DNA from: Paracoccus contaminans
GTDB lineage: Bacteria > Pseudomonadota > Alphaproteobacteria > Rhodobacterales > Rhodobacteraceae
Assembly: GCF_002105555.1 (NCBI RefSeq)
Contig: NZ_CP020612.1
Coordinates: 2,658,001-2,722,000, forward strand
Reading direction: 5' to 3'
Length of the DNA stretch: 64,000 bases
In this document: positions 15,570 to 23,418 of the stretch, piece by piece
Layout of the letters: every line of letters begins with the position of its first letter
Position numbering within the stretch: position 1 is the stretch's first letter
Notes under the pieces: generated by a model
Told to the model about the DNA's origin: nothing
The model's database searches: none
The model's input: only the letters and a program-made list of their open reading frames with translations
Translations under genes and position numbers: made by a program

Positions 15570-16321
15570 TGATCCCCGATGCATACGAGTTGAAACGCAT
15601 CCTGCGCACGCAGCGCGCGTGCTTCTGGTCGTCCGACCTGCTCGAGGCGGCCGAGTTCGCGCCGATCTATTCCTTCGACGATCAGGCCGCCTTCGACAGC
15701 GATGCCGTCGATCAGGCGATGACGAGCGTGCTCTCGGGGCCGGTCCGCCTGCCGCATCCGGCGGTGATCTTCGAGGTGCGAGAGCAGCGACCGGCACCCT
15801 CCGGCCTCATCGTCTGTGCCCGCCAGAACGGCGACATCGTGGAGGCCGTGTTCCTGATGCACAGGCGGGCGCCGCGCGGCTGGACCGACTGCCTGGTGCG
15901 GGTCTGGTTGCATCCGGACGGCATGGCCGAGATCGAGGGCAACCCGGCCGAGCGGGCAGACCAGACCATCCGCGGCCACGGAGAGGTCGCCGCCGGGATC
16001 GTCTGGCGGGCGCTGACCATTCTCGGCGCAGCGCCGGACATCCGCGACCAGAAGGTATCAGTGGCGAAGCGCTCCCGCCTGACGCGCGAGGGCGTGCGTG
16101 GCTGGTTCTGGCATCAGGTCGCCATCGATCTGGCCCGGCTGCGCGCCGCCATCCCGCCGCAGGGCGGCAGTCATGCCAGCCCACGCTGGCATCTGCGGCG
16201 CGGTCACTGGCGCCAGCTGGCGGATGGCCGGCGCGTCTTCGTGCGGCAATGCGAGGTCGGCGATCCGACCCGCGGTGGCGTGGTCAAGGATTATACCGTC
16301 GAGGTGCAAGGACATGAGTGA
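15569..16321 (+). CDS. phage replication-region protein of unknown function
   Basis: 250 aa. The ATG at 15569 has GGAG eight bases upstream; the GTG at 15566 is in frame. The N-terminal half is acidic (FAPIYSFDDQAAFDSDAVDQ). The C-terminal part carries SPRWHLRRGHWRQLADGRRV followed by GVVKDYTVEV, a signature I recall from Rhodobacterales prophage proteins beside helicases. No catalytic motif is evident. The gene overlaps the helicase start by eight bases, which suggests coupled expression. Confidence 0.68.
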   Translation: MIPDAYELKRILRTQRACFWSSDLLEAAEFAPIYSFDDQAAFDSDAVDQAMTSVLSGPVRLPHPAVIFEVREQRPAPSGLIVCARQNGDIVEAVFLMHRRAPRGWTDCLVRVWLHPDGMAEIEGNPAERADQTIRGHGEVAAGIVWRALTILGAAPDIRDQKVSVAKRSRLTREGVRGWFWHQVAIDLARLRAAIPPQGGSHASPRWHLRRGHWRQLADGRRVFVRQCEVGDPTRGGVVKDYTVEVQGHE

Positions 16322-17633
16322 ATTCACACCCTCGGCCGCACAGGCCGCCGCCATCGCCGCGATCAGGGACTGGTGCGAAACCCGCAGCGAGCAGCAGCAG
16401 GTGTTCCGGCTGTTCGGCTATGCCGGCAGCGGAAAATCCACGGTGCTGAAATTCGCCCTCGACGAGCTCGGCCTCTCGCCCCATCGCGGCGGCAGGGACG
16501 GCAATTGCATGCCGGGCGTGGTCACCGCCACCTTCACCGGCAAGGCCGCGCTGGTGCTGACTCGCAAGGGCACGCCCGCCCGCACCATCCACAGCCTGAT
16601 CTATTCGGTGATCGAGGCGACCGAGGAGGAGATCGAGGCGGCAGCGAAGAAGGTACAGGAGGCCGAGGCTGCCGCCCGGCGTCTGACCGGCTTCGAACGC
16701 ACCACCGCCGAGGCCACGATCGAGGCAATGCGCCAGGCGCTCTCGGCGATGAAACATCCGCGCTTCGCCCTGAACTCGCAGAGCGATGCCGCCGAGGCCA
16801 AGCTGATCGTGCTCGACGAGGTCTCCATGGTCGGCGAGGAGATGGCGCGCGACCTGATGAGCTTCGGCAAGCCGATCCTCGTTCTCGGCGATCCGGGCCA
16901 GTTGCCGCCGATCAAGGGCGAAGGCGCCTTCACCCGCGACGCGCCCGACGTGATGCTGACCCAAATCCATCGGCAGGCGGCCGAGAGCGCGATCATCCGG
17001 CTCGCCACCATGGCGCGGATGGGCGAGCCCATCGGGTTCGGCAGCTACGACACCTATGTCGCCAAGCTGCGCAAGGGCGACATCACCCCGGAACAGGCGC
17101 TGCGCGGCGGCCAGCTGATTTGCGGGCTGAACGCAACGCGGTTGCAGATCAACAACGCCATGCGTGCGGCCGCCGGGTTCGGGGGCACCTGGCTGCCCAC
17201 GGGCGCCGCGGAAAAGATCATCTGCCTCAAGAACGACAATGCCCTCGGGTTGATCAACGGCATGTTCCTGACGCTGGAGGATATCGTCGACGAGGGCAGC
17301 CTCTACTTCTCGGCCGTGGTGCATGACGAGGACGGCCGCCGCGTTGCCCCCCTCGACAGCGATGGCCGCCCCGGACGCCTGCGCATCTACAAGGGCCATT
17401 TCGAGGATCACTTCGCCTATGACGCCAGGCGCCACGACCGCGATTACCGGGAGAAGCGGCTGTTGACCGAGGCGACCTTCGGCTGGGCGATCACCGCCCA
17501 CAAGGCGCAGGGCTCGCAATGGGAGAATGTCATCGTCTGGGACGACGGGCTCGGGCGCAGCGATCTCGACCGCCGCCGCTGGCTCTATACCGCGATCACC
17601 CGGGCCGAGCGCGGGCTCGTGCTGCTGGCGTGA
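16314..17633 (+). CDS. Dda/RecD-like superfamily 1 DNA helicase
   Basis: Phage helicase (439 aa) with Walker A FGYAGSGKSTV (about 34-44), Walker B LIVLDEVSMVGEEM, a GDPGQLPPIKGEG motif, and a C-terminal AITAHKAQGSQWENVIVWDD followed by YTAITRAERGLVL. These are the motifs of the Dda/Pif1/RecD class that opens forks and removes bound proteins. Longer upstream starts are rejected because they would overlap the previous gene extensively. It stands between the nuclease and primase genes, fitting a replication restart or fork-progression role. Confidence 0.88.
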   Translation: MSEFTPSAAQAAAIAAIRDWCETRSEQQQVFRLFGYAGSGKSTVLKFALDELGLSPHRGGRDGNCMPGVVTATFTGKAALVLTRKGTPARTIHSLIYSVIEATEEEIEAAAKKVQEAEAAARRLTGFERTTAEATIEAMRQALSAMKHPRFALNSQSDAAEAKLIVLDEVSMVGEEMARDLMSFGKPILVLGDPGQLPPIKGEGAFTRDAPDVMLTQIHRQAAESAIIRLATMARMGEPIGFGSYDTYVAKLRKGDITPEQALRGGQLICGLNATRLQINNAMRAAAGFGGTWLPTGAAEKIICLKNDNALGLINGMFLTLEDIVDEGSLYFSAVVHDEDGRRVAPLDSDGRPGRLRIYKGHFEDHFAYDARRHDRDYREKRLLTEATFGWAITAHKAQGSQWENVIVWDDGLGRSDLDRRRWLYTAITRAERGLVLLA

Positions 17634-17659
17634 TGTCACCGTCGAGCAAGGAGCGCCCC

Positions 17660-17692
17660 ATGCAGGTATTGAATCCGGAGGCGTTCCAGTGA
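17660..17692 (+). CDS. possible 10-codon leader peptide before the VapE gene
   Basis: ATG CAG GTA TTG ... TTC CAG TGA encodes MQVLNPEAFQ. AAGGAG lies six bases before the ATG, a strong ribosome site. Its stop overlaps the GTG start of the next gene, whose own GGAGG (17677-17681) lies inside this mini-frame. The layout suggests coupled translation of a large primase-helicase. A chance mini-frame cannot be excluded. Confidence 0.4.
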   Translation: MQVLNPEAFQ

Positions 17693-20262
17693 GCGCCACG
17701 GTCATCGATCTCAACGACGTCCGGCCGTCGCAGCCGGATCGCTACGATCTGGACCTGATCGTCCAGCGGCTGCGTGACACCGCAGAGAATTGGGTGCCGC
17801 TTCTCTTCCCACGTGGGCGCCGGTCGGGCGACGAGTGGCGGCTGGCCAATATCCGGGGCGATGCGCCGCGCAAGACGGGTTCCTGCGTCATCACGCTGCG
17901 CGGGCCGCATGCCGGCGACTGGATCGAGTTCGACGGCAATCAGGGCGGCGGCCCGATCAGCGCCATCGAGGAGGCGACCGGGCTCGAGGGCCGCGCCCTG
18001 ATCGCCGAGGCGGCGGACATCGCAGGCGTCACGCCCGGCGCACCAGAGCGCCGTGCGCCGCCGGTGCCGCCTCCCTTGAAGCGCGATCCCGCGCTCGAGA
18101 TCGCCCGGCTGCTTGCGGGCGCGGTCCCGTTGGTCGGCACTGTGGGCGAGACCTATCTGCGCGCGCGCGGGCTGTCAGACCCGGGCTCGCCCGATCTGCT
18201 ATTTCACCCCGACCTGCCGGATTTCGACAGCCGGCGCGGCTGGCCGGGGCTGATCGCGCTCGCGCGGTTCGCGAACGGCGATCGCGCGCCGGGCATCCAC
18301 CGCACCTTTCTGCTCGATGACGGCAGCGCCAAAGCCTCCGCCGGCAAGAAGATGCTGGGTTCGGTCGCGGAGGCCGCGGTTCGGCTGTTTGCCATGTCGG
18401 AGGATGGCCACCTCGGCGTGACCGAGGGGATCGAGACCGCGCTCGCAGCGCATGTCCTGTTCGGCACGCCGGTCTGGGCCGCGCTGTCGGCCGATGGTCT
18501 GGCCCGGTTCCAGTGGCCCGAGGGTGCGATGCGCGTCACCATCTTCGCCGATGCGGGCGATGCCGGGCGTCAGGCGGCGGCCACGCTGTCGGACCGGCTG
18601 AACCGCGCCGACATCCCGAACGAGATCGTGTTGCCGCTCCACGGGGACGATTTCAACGACGATCTGATGCGCGGGACGCGGCCCGAGGATTATGCAGGCG
18701 GGTCGGCCGCGCCGGCAGAGGGCGCGGCCACCGCGACCGCTCTCGCGGTGGATAACGATTTTGCGGCACTTGTCGCTGCCACCGAGGCGCTGACCAATCC
18801 GCCCGAACTCGAGGCGCTCTCCAGCTTGCTCGGCCGCCTCGCGCTGGCCCGACTCGACCCGCTGCCCGAACGCCAGATCCTTGCCCGGATCAAGACCGCC
18901 ACCGGCATCGCCGTCTCGATTCTCGAAAAGCAGCTGGTGGAACTGCGCCGCCGGGTGAATGCCACCGGCGATCCCCATGCGCGGATCGTCAAGCCTGCAT
19001 GGTTCGGCAGGTTGTGCCAGGACCTTGCCGGCACGCCCGAGCGCAACGAAGCCAATGTCATCATCGCGCTGAACTCGGATGCGGTATTCGCAGGCGTGCT
19101 GGCCTTCGACGACTTCGCGCAGGAGATCGTCGTGCGCCAGCCGTTGCCATGGGACGATGCGTCCAGCACCTTTCCCCGCCCGTGGGAGGATGCCGACGAC
19201 ATCCGCACCGCCGAATGGCTGCAGCTGCGCGGCCTCAACGTGGCGCCGGTGGTCGTAAGCCGTGCCGTCGGCGCCGTCGCCCGCGAGCTGCGCCTCCATC
19301 CGGTCCGCGATAGGCTGGATCATCTGCGCTGGGACGGGACGCCCCGGATCGAGACCTGGAGCAGCCGCTATCTCGGCGCCGAGCCCACCGCGTTCCACCA
19401 TACCGTCGGTGCGCTCTGGCTGATCTCGGCGGTCGCCCGCATCTTCCGCCCCGGCGTCAAGGCCGACCACATGCTGATCCTCGAAGGCCCGCAGGGCGCG
19501 CGCAAATCGACGGCGCTGAAGGTCCTGGCAGGAGAGGACTGGTTTACCGACGAATTGCCCGAGCTTGGGTCCAAGGATGCCGCCATCCACATGCAGGGCG
19601 TCTGGATCGTGGAGATCGCCGAGCTCGACGCCATCGGCCGCGCTGAGGTCTCACGCATCAAGGCATTTCTCACGCGCACCACCGACCGCTTCCGCCCGCC
19701 CTATGGCCGCTACACCGTCGAGGTGCCGCGCCAATGCGTCTTCGCCGGCACGGTCAATCCCGACACCTATCTGCGCGACGAGACCGGCAACCGCCGCTTC
19801 TGGCCGCTGCGCTGCGGGACCATCGACATCGCCGCGCTGGCGCGTGATCGCGACCAGCTCTGGGCCGAAGCGGTCCACCGCTTCCGGGAGGGCGCGATCT
19901 GGTGGATCGAGGATCCGGCAATCCTCGCCGATGCCGCCGCCGCGCAGGAGGCGCGCTATCAGGCCGATGCCTGGGACGCCCGTATCGACCGCTGGCTGAC
20001 CCACGAGACCCGCAGCGTCAATCGCGGCCATGCCGGTTGGGACGACTGGCAGGAGGAAGAGGTGGAACGGCCGGAGCCGATCCGTGATGTCTCCGTGGGC
20101 GAAATCCTCGAAGGCGCCCTCGTCATCGAGCCCGCGAAATGGACCAAGGGCGACCAGATGCGCGTCGGTGCTTGGCTGAAATCGCGGGATTGGGAGAAAT
20201 TTCGACGCCGATCAGGCGATGCACGCGAATGGCGTTATCGGAAATCGCCAACGAATGACTGA
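17689..20262 (+). CDS. TOPRIM primase-VapE helicase replication protein
   Basis: Large replication protein (about 857 aa) from a GTG with GGAGG seven bases upstream. The N-terminal primase-like part has WVPLLFPRGRRSGDEWRL and GDWIEFDGNQGGGPISAIEE. A TOPRIM region follows (LGVTEGIETALAAHVLFG, TIFADAGDAGRQAA). The C-terminal half is a VapE/D5-like helicase: ILEGPQGARKSTALKVL (Walker A variant with ARKST), then WIVEIAELDAIGRAEVSRIK and CVFAGTVNPDTYLRDETGNR. The combination fits the DUF7146 plus VapE layout of prophage and island replicases. It likely primes and unwinds at the element's origin, possibly the repeat-rich gap at 21.5-21.8 kb. Confidence 0.88.
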   Translation: MSATVIDLNDVRPSQPDRYDLDLIVQRLRDTAENWVPLLFPRGRRSGDEWRLANIRGDAPRKTGSCVITLRGPHAGDWIEFDGNQGGGPISAIEEATGLEGRALIAEAADIAGVTPGAPERRAPPVPPPLKRDPALEIARLLAGAVPLVGTVGETYLRARGLSDPGSPDLLFHPDLPDFDSRRGWPGLIALARFANGDRAPGIHRTFLLDDGSAKASAGKKMLGSVAEAAVRLFAMSEDGHLGVTEGIETALAAHVLFGTPVWAALSADGLARFQWPEGAMRVTIFADAGDAGRQAAATLSDRLNRADIPNEIVLPLHGDDFNDDLMRGTRPEDYAGGSAAPAEGAATATALAVDNDFAALVAATEALTNPPELEALSSLLGRLALARLDPLPERQILARIKTATGIAVSILEKQLVELRRRVNATGDPHARIVKPAWFGRLCQDLAGTPERNEANVIIALNSDAVFAGVLAFDDFAQEIVVRQPLPWDDASSTFPRPWEDADDIRTAEWLQLRGLNVAPVVVSRAVGAVARELRLHPVRDRLDHLRWDGTPRIETWSSRYLGAEPTAFHHTVGALWLISAVARIFRPGVKADHMLILEGPQGARKSTALKVLAGEDWFTDELPELGSKDAAIHMQGVWIVEIAELDAIGRAEVSRIKAFLTRTTDRFRPPYGRYTVEVPRQCVFAGTVNPDTYLRDETGNRRFWPLRCGTIDIAALARDRDQLWAEAVHRFREGAIWWIEDPAILADAAAAQEARYQADAWDARIDRWLTHETRSVNRGHAGWDDWQEEEVERPEPIRDVSVGEILEGALVIEPAKWTKGDQMRVGAWLKSRDWEKFRRRSGDAREWRYRKSPTND

Positions 20263-20284
20263 TTGCAAAACAGAGCGAAGGCGC

Positions 20285-20310
20285 GTGGGCGGCCAGTCTC
20301 GGCCACCCAC
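20285..20310. terminator. candidate bidirectional terminator hairpin
   Basis: GTGGGCGGCC (20285-20294) and GGCCACCCAC (20301-20310) form a stem with one mismatch and a six-base loop. It sits between the convergent VapE gene and the glyoxalase-like gene. The T-tract is weak on both sides, so termination may be partial. Confidence 0.5.
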
Positions 20311-20337
20311 CTCGCTCTTGGCATCGCGCCGAAGCCC

Positions 20338-21222
20338 TCAGCGATAGATGCGGAGGCTCTCGATCAACCCGAGTGGATCGGTGCTGCGGGCAATTTCGAT
20401 CGTCAACCCGCCACGTCCCTTCACGACCTCGCGCTTGACGTTCGTGATCTTCGTTTCAGCATCGACGAAGTATTCTTGGGTCTGGAATCGTTTCTTTTCC
20501 TTGGAGTGCCAAAGGCAGGTCAGTTCGTCTTGGTCGATATACTTCGCCTGGTTGATGCCCTCGATGAGGGAATGGTAGAACGCCTCCGGATGGGTGTCGA
20601 AGCCCAGACGCTCGAGCCAGATCAGGATTGCGGCAAATGCTGCCGGCCGCAGGCCCGTGAAGCCGTAGACCGACTTGTCGCGCACTTTCGGGCGCCTGAA
20701 CCGCGAAACCGTCGTGACCCCTGAGATCTTCAGCAGGTTCTCCGTTCCCATGTCGAAGATCATGCCGCCAAGGCTGACGTCGAGCGAATCAAGCCACCCT
20801 TCGACCGAGACGGTCGCGATAACCTCGTCCTTCAGCAGTGCCATGGTCTGGGCACGTGTCTTGGGCGACACCTGCGTGTCCCGGGCCCGCTCGAGTCCGT
20901 GCCAGAGTGCTTGAAGGACACGCTGCTCTACATGGTTCGCCGGCAGGGCTTTCGACTTCACGGCTTCTGCAGGGGTGCCAGCTGGAATGGCTTTGGCAGG
21001 AGCATTGCCATTGGCGTTGCCCATGACAGAAATGACGCTGGTTGCTGCGCCGATCTGCGAGTTCAGTCGCCCCCAACTTTGTTCGCCATGGACGCGGGCG
21101 ATGAGTTCAAGGGCTTGGCTGTGTCCGATCGTGAGATCGGGTGCAAGAGCCGACCTCAGGCGTTTCGCCTGGGCCTTCGCAATGTCGGAGGTGGCCGGAA
21201 GGCCGATGGATTGATCATTCAT
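20338..21222 (-). CDS. protein with glyoxalase-superfamily-associated N-terminus
   Basis: 294 aa, read against the replication genes. The start is the ATG at 21222 with AGAGG upstream; longer starts add a low-complexity leader. The N-terminus (LTIGHSQALELIARVHGEQSW) matches the small helical domain seen in proteins annotated as glyoxalase superfamily, often plasmid- or phage-borne. The remainder (about 90-294) is not recognised and includes VSVEGWLDSLDVSLGGMIFD and FRRPKVRDKSVYGFTGLRPA. No metal-binding set is evident, so enzyme activity is doubtful. It may be a moron expressed from the prophage. Confidence 0.65.
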   Translation of the reverse strand: MNDQSIGLPATSDIAKAQAKRLRSALAPDLTIGHSQALELIARVHGEQSWGRLNSQIGAATSVISVMGNANGNAPAKAIPAGTPAEAVKSKALPANHVEQRVLQALWHGLERARDTQVSPKTRAQTMALLKDEVIATVSVEGWLDSLDVSLGGMIFDMGTENLLKISGVTTVSRFRRPKVRDKSVYGFTGLRPAAFAAILIWLERLGFDTHPEAFYHSLIEGINQAKYIDQDELTCLWHSKEKKRFQTQEYFVDAETKITNVKREVVKGRGGLTIEIARSTDPLGLIESLRIYR

Positions 21223-21489
21223 GGCAAAACCTCTGCCTGAGGGTCGTCGAAGTCGAGGGCTCGGTCCATTGCCGCCACGAAGACCCTTGGGAAAGGTTGC
21301 CTTGTCGCGATCATCGATGCGCATGTTCTTCATGGGGAGACCCCGGACCGGAACGGCCATGCGCAGCACGTCGGTGAACATGGGCGTTGGCGCTGCTGCG
21401 CACAAGGGGGTGATTGCGTCGACTGGTCGGAAAGCTTTGAGCAACACGAAGGTCGCCGCAACGACCGCCGCTGGTGGCTATGTTCACGT

Positions 21490-21765
21490 ACCGGGTTGGC
21501 CCTACCTCATGCATCAACCCTACCTGACCGCCAAGTAGGGACAGGGAAAATCTATTAATTTCAATGGCGTTCCTACTGGCCCTACTTGGGGCACCGACTT
21601 CCTTCCCTTTCCTATAGGAATATATGTCACCACCCGGTGTCCTCCTTTCTTATGCGTCGTAGGGGTAAAGGTTGGGACAAGTAGGGCCAGTAGGGACAGC
21701 TTTGACTTCAAACGATGATTTGTGGCCCTACCTTTGATCAGAAGTAGGACCAGGTTGGGCCAGCC
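21490..21765. repeat. iterated TAGGGMCA/TGKCCCTA motif region with 17-base inverted repeat
   Basis: The 636-base gap 21223-21858 holds no recognised gene. Its second half is AT-richer than its surroundings (47% and 50% G+C in two hand-counted lines). It carries about eight copies of a motif near TAGGGCCA, in both orientations, with copies starting near 21496, 21517, 21532, 21573, 21678, 21690, 21722 and 21741. CCTACTGGCCCTACTTG (21572-21588) is the exact reverse complement of 21678-21694. The palindrome TTCCTATAGGAA is at 21609-21620. It could be a replication origin with iterons or a multi-site control region. Confidence 0.6.
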
Positions 21766-21858
21766 GACGGCAGTGCGCATTTTCCTTGATCCGGCATTTG
21801 CGACGTGATTCTCTGCCCATGACCAAAGCCGAAGGCCCACAATCCGTGAGCCTTCAAC

Positions 21859-22380
21859 ATGAACCAGACGATCCTTATGCCGGATGTGCGCCCCGAACCG
21901 GGGCGTTTTTCCGTGTCCTGCATCCTCGCCCTCGATCTCGGCACCACGACCGGCTGGGCGCTCCGCAGCCCTGACGGACTGATCACCAGCGGCACGGTCA
22001 GCTTCCGGCCGGGGCGCTTCGATGGCGGCGGCATGCGATATCTCCGCTTCACCAACTGGCTGACCGAGCTCGACCGGCTGTCCGGGCCCATCGCCGCGAT
22101 CTGGTTCGAGGAGGTCCGCCGCCATGTCGGCACCGACTCGGCCCATGTCTTCGGCGGTCTCCTTGCGACACTGACGTCCTGGGCCGAGCTTCGTGGTATT
22201 CCGTACGGTGGCGCACCGGTCGGGACGATCAAGAAACACGCCACCGGCAAGGGCAATGCCGACAAGGCCGCGATGATCGCTGCAGCTCGGGCCCGAGGGT
22301 TCTCGCCTGCCGACGACAACGAGGCCGATGCCATCGCCATCCTCCACTGGGCGATCGAGACGAACGGGGGCCTGGCATGA
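21859..22380 (+). CDS. RuvC-like Holliday-junction nuclease
   Basis: Phage RuvC-fold nuclease (173 aa) for resolving branched DNA during recombination or packaging. The RNase H-fold acids are visible: Asp in LALDLGTTTGWAL, Glu in IWFEEVRRHV and the Asp pair in DDNEADAIAIL. A lysine-rich loop, VGTIKKHATGKGNADKAAM, is typical of the family. The ribosome site before the ATG is weak; the ATG at 21877 is an alternative. It overlaps the next gene by four bases and starts the short DUF6362-methyltransferase stretch. Confidence 0.85.
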   Translation: MNQTILMPDVRPEPGRFSVSCILALDLGTTTGWALRSPDGLITSGTVSFRPGRFDGGGMRYLRFTNWLTELDRLSGPIAAIWFEEVRRHVGTDSAHVFGGLLATLTSWAELRGIPYGGAPVGTIKKHATGKGNADKAAMIAAARARGFSPADDNEADAIAILHWAIETNGGLA

Positions 22381-22577
22381 GGTGGCACCCGAAAGGCTAC
22401 GGCGGCGAGCGCCGCGATCCCGATCAGGTGAAGCGGGATGGCTGGCAGGAACAGGGGCTGCTCGCCGTCTCCGTCGACGACCACCGCCTGACTTGGCCCG
22501 AGCGCGAGCTGGTCCGCCAACTCGGCGAGAAGCTTTACGGCCCGCGCATGGAGACCCGCGAGGCCGTCCATGGCTGA
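22377..22577 (+). CDS. small phage protein
   Basis: 66 aa, coupled to the RuvC-like gene by an ATGA overlap and overlapping the next gene by eight bases. The sequence MRWHPKGYGGERRDPDQVKR is basic and polar; the rest is a short helical region (LTWPERELVRQLGEKLYG). Similar mini-genes lie between ruvC-like and DUF6362 genes in related prophages. Function unknown. Confidence 0.65.
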   Translation: MRWHPKGYGGERRDPDQVKRDGWQEQGLLAVSVDDHRLTWPERELVRQLGEKLYGPRMETREAVHG

Positions 22578-23016
22578 TTGGACGCCCACCATGGTCGAGG
22601 ATCGGCTCGAGAGCGCGGCCGACGTGTTCCGGTCGCTGCCCGAGATCAAGCCGCAGGGCTATTTCAACGCTTGGCCCGAGTACTTCCACAGCTTCGCCGA
22701 CCAGGTCGGCCAGGAACCCCGAATGCGGCGGCCGCGCCCGAGCCCGCGCCAGATCACCGAGGCGGAGGAAGCCATGCTCTGGCTGCGCTGTCTGGAGAAG
22801 GATGACGCTCGGATCGTCTGGCTGCGCGCGAACCGGACGCCTTGGAAGAAGATCGGCTGGGAAATCGGGCTGAGCCGGCCGGCTGCGAACCGCCATTGGC
22901 AGTACGGCATCGCGCTGATCACCTGGCGGCTCAACGGGCGCGTGCCTTCTCGTAAGCGGTCGAAGCGCTTCGTGATCGAGAACGCCGACCGGCTGTCAAG
23001 ACAGATCGTCATGTGA
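22570..23016 (+). CDS. DUF6362 family protein
   Basis: 148-residue protein of a prophage family with a DNA-binding look. MADWTPTMVEDRLESAADVF starts a helical domain, and WLRANRTPWKKIGWEIGLSR followed by PAANRHWQYGIALITWRLNG resembles a helix-turn-helix of the sigma-70 region 4/terminase-small type. It may regulate the adjoining methyltransferase or late genes; this is inferred. The start overlaps the previous gene. Confidence 0.75.
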   Translation: MADWTPTMVEDRLESAADVFRSLPEIKPQGYFNAWPEYFHSFADQVGQEPRMRRPRPSPRQITEAEEAMLWLRCLEKDDARIVWLRANRTPWKKIGWEIGLSRPAANRHWQYGIALITWRLNGRVPSRKRSKRFVIENADRLSRQIVM

Positions 23017-23125
23017 GACGATTTTCGGAGAGACACTGGAAAGGGTTCACCGCACCCCGGCTGCGGCCTACAAACGGGATATTCTCGGGAGAGGAGCGCG
23101 GGGCACACCGCTGCCGCTGGCTTCG

Positions 23126-23383
23126 GGGGTCCACCGAGGGGTCCAGCCGGGGTCCAGACAGCCAAGCCTTTGTTTTCCGGTTCCTTTCGGGACCGAAACG
23201 TATGCTGGCGGGCGAAGCGCGACGTATCGCCAGCGACAGGGCCGATTTTTTGGGAAGCCACCCGGAAGCCAGCGCGGCCTGAACCCGCGCAACCCCAATG
23301 AACGCTGGCCTTTGGGCCGGATACCCCGGACGCCGCTGGACCCCGAGTGGAGTCCAGCGCGGCATCCGGTGTCCGGGGTCCAG
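23126..23383. repeat. GGGGTCCAG iterated motif region
   Basis: The 402-base gap between DUF6362 and the ParB-methyltransferase gene has no convincing gene. It contains GGGGTCCA at 23126-23133 and GGGGTCCAG at 23138-23146, 23149-23157 and 23375-23383. The variant GGAGTCCAG lies at 23349-23357 and the inverted CTGGACCCC at 23336-23344. The copies form a cluster of three and a cluster around the methyltransferase start, like operator sites. Confidence 0.6.
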
Positions 23384-23418
23384 CCGGCATCCACCTGAAC
23401 ATCGGGAACCACCCGCCC

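Noticed and set aside
23013..23282. 89-codon frame after DUF6362 starting at a GTG overlapping its stop
   Set aside because: No recognisable motif, and it runs through the GGGGTCCAG repeats; more likely noncoding.
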